A stretch of 64,000 bases of DNA, taken from NCBI RefSeq assembly GCF_003634965.1, contig NZ_RBXP01000001.1, positions 124,001 through 188,000 on the forward strand. Reading direction: 5' to 3'. Source of the stretch: Azonexus fungiphilus. GTDB lineage: Bacteria > Pseudomonadota > Gammaproteobacteria > Burkholderiales > Rhodocyclaceae. Below, piece by piece: positions 63,459 through 64,000 of the stretch (position 1 is the first letter of the stretch; every line of letters starts with the position of its first letter). Under the pieces are notes generated by a model. That model saw only the letters and a list, made by a program, of their open reading frames with translations. It made no database searches and was not told where the DNA came from. Position numbers and translations under genes: made by a program.

Positions 63459-64000
63459 ATGCATGTCCACGGCATCTGGTACCAAGTGTCCACCTTTCTG
63501 CTGGCGGGGTGTGTTTGTGGTGCGGCATGCGCCCAAAGCCTGGTTTCTGGAGAGGGAGGGGAGATCGCCCGGGGCGGACGTTTTGAGTTTGCGCTCAGTT
63601 CGCAACCAATGCCGGAGTCGGAACGGCGAGCTGATGAAAGCGAAATGAAGTCGCAGCCTTCGCCTAAAGCGCAGGGGGGGGCTCGGCTTCAGCGCATCGC
63701 GTTGCTGCGGGCTACTTCAGATGGGTTGGGATTAGGCGGGCGCCCGCATCCGGGGCTTGGTCCTGATGATCTGATGGCTCTTGCGACTCGGGCGCACCCC
63801 GAAGTCGTTGCCAAGCGCGCAGAGGTGGATGTCGCGAATGCCACGCTGGATGCGGCTCGTTGGAACTATTTTCCCACGCCATCGATCGAAATGCGGCAAC
63901 AGAACAAGGATGGAAATATCTCGGTAGTAGCGGTTCAGCAGCCGCTTTGGGTCGGCGGGCGGCTTGATGCCGAGTTTGATGCGGCTGAAGCCCGCACGCG
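63459..64000 (+). CDS. TolC-family outer-membrane channel, 5' part only
   Basis: The frame is open from ATG 63459 to the window end (180 codons). Signal peptide MHVHGIWYQVSTFLLAGCVC ending GAACAQ, then an atypical charged linker of about 90 residues, then DDLMALATRAHPEVVAKRAE, VDVANATLDAARWNYFPTPS, IEMRQQNKDGN and QQPLWVGGRLDAEFDAAEAR, the first repeat of the OEP/TolC fold. Likely channel of a type I secretion or efflux system; the partner genes would lie to the right. Confidence 0.85.
   Translation, partial: MHVHGIWYQVSTFLLAGCVCGAACAQSLVSGEGGEIARGGRFEFALSSQPMPESERRADESEMKSQPSPKAQGGARLQRIALLRATSDGLGLGGRPHPGLGPDDLMALATRAHPEVVAKRAEVDVANATLDAARWNYFPTPSIEMRQQNKDGNISVVAVQQPLWVGGRLDAEFDAAEART

Overview
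The window looks like a betaproteobacterial chromosome, most likely of a Rhodocyclales-type organism (inferred from the gene set gmk-rpoZ-spoT, rpoH, gluQRS, nadA, glnA, ntrBC, birA-coaX and from the strong G/C bias of codon third positions between about 25.7 and 54.7 kb). It falls into three parts: a left accessory island (1-25.6 kb), a GC-rich housekeeping core (25.7-54.8 kb) and a right accessory region beginning exactly at a tRNA-Arg gene (54.8-64 kb).

Left island. A WYL-domain regulator, cut by the window edge, is divergent from a small cysteine-repeat protein, a MESH1/SpoT-like HD hydrolase, a Cys-rich protein and a NUDIX hydrolase. Next comes a co-directional run of seven genes (2975-16380): ribbon-helix-helix protein, SNF2-like helicase, DUF4391 protein, GmrSD-like DUF262/DUF1524 nuclease, Schlafen/AlbA-type ATP-binding protein, Type III methyltransferase (Mod) and Type III restriction subunit (Res). 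Several junctions overlap or nearly touch. This composite is the best candidate for an unusual anti-phage system. Behind it lie a two-TM zinc-finger-like protein, a CoiA-like nuclease with an orphan IHF-beta paralogue, a PIN-domain gene overlapping an unknown partner, a TIR-domain effector, and a small element with a phage/plasmid-type Rep protein and an AlpA-like regulator. The composition changes abruptly at a perfect 17-bp stem hairpin just upstream of gmk.

Core. gmk-rpoZ-spoT-dadA-like-tatD form one strand block facing rpoH. rpoH and gluQRS share a divergent promoter region holding a perfect CIRCE (HrcA) operator. A clsB-EEP-nadA block and a rhodanese gene follow. glnA has a consensus-like sigma-54 promoter and two upstream NtrC-like sites, and the matching sensor/regulator pair ntrB-ntrC lies about 5 kb away, behind an RND efflux operon. 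Then come birA-coaX (overlapping), an HD-GYP protein whose HD motif is QD, an EAL protein, an SPFH/SHOCT protein, a GRDP-like Gly/Cys-rich protein, a succinate-semialdehyde dehydrogenase and an NlpC/P60 lipoprotein.

Right region. tRNA-Arg(CCG) with its terminator is followed by four perfectly phased 11-bp repeats, an Xre repressor divergent from an excisionase-like gene with a clear sigma-70 promoter flanked by three operator-like 15-bp sites, a tyrosine recombinase, and two genes translationally coupled to it: a YhaM-like OB-fold/HD nuclease and an AAA+ ATPase. An AT-rich zone follows with a TTG-started Xre-like gene, a frameshifted IS256-family element inserted in an IS3 remnant, a small membrane protein ORF, a second, internally deleted IS3-family copy, and the 5' part of a TolC-type outer-membrane channel gene running off the right edge.

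All assignments come from reading motifs and context; no database search was run. Residue positions are approximate unless tied to a coordinate.
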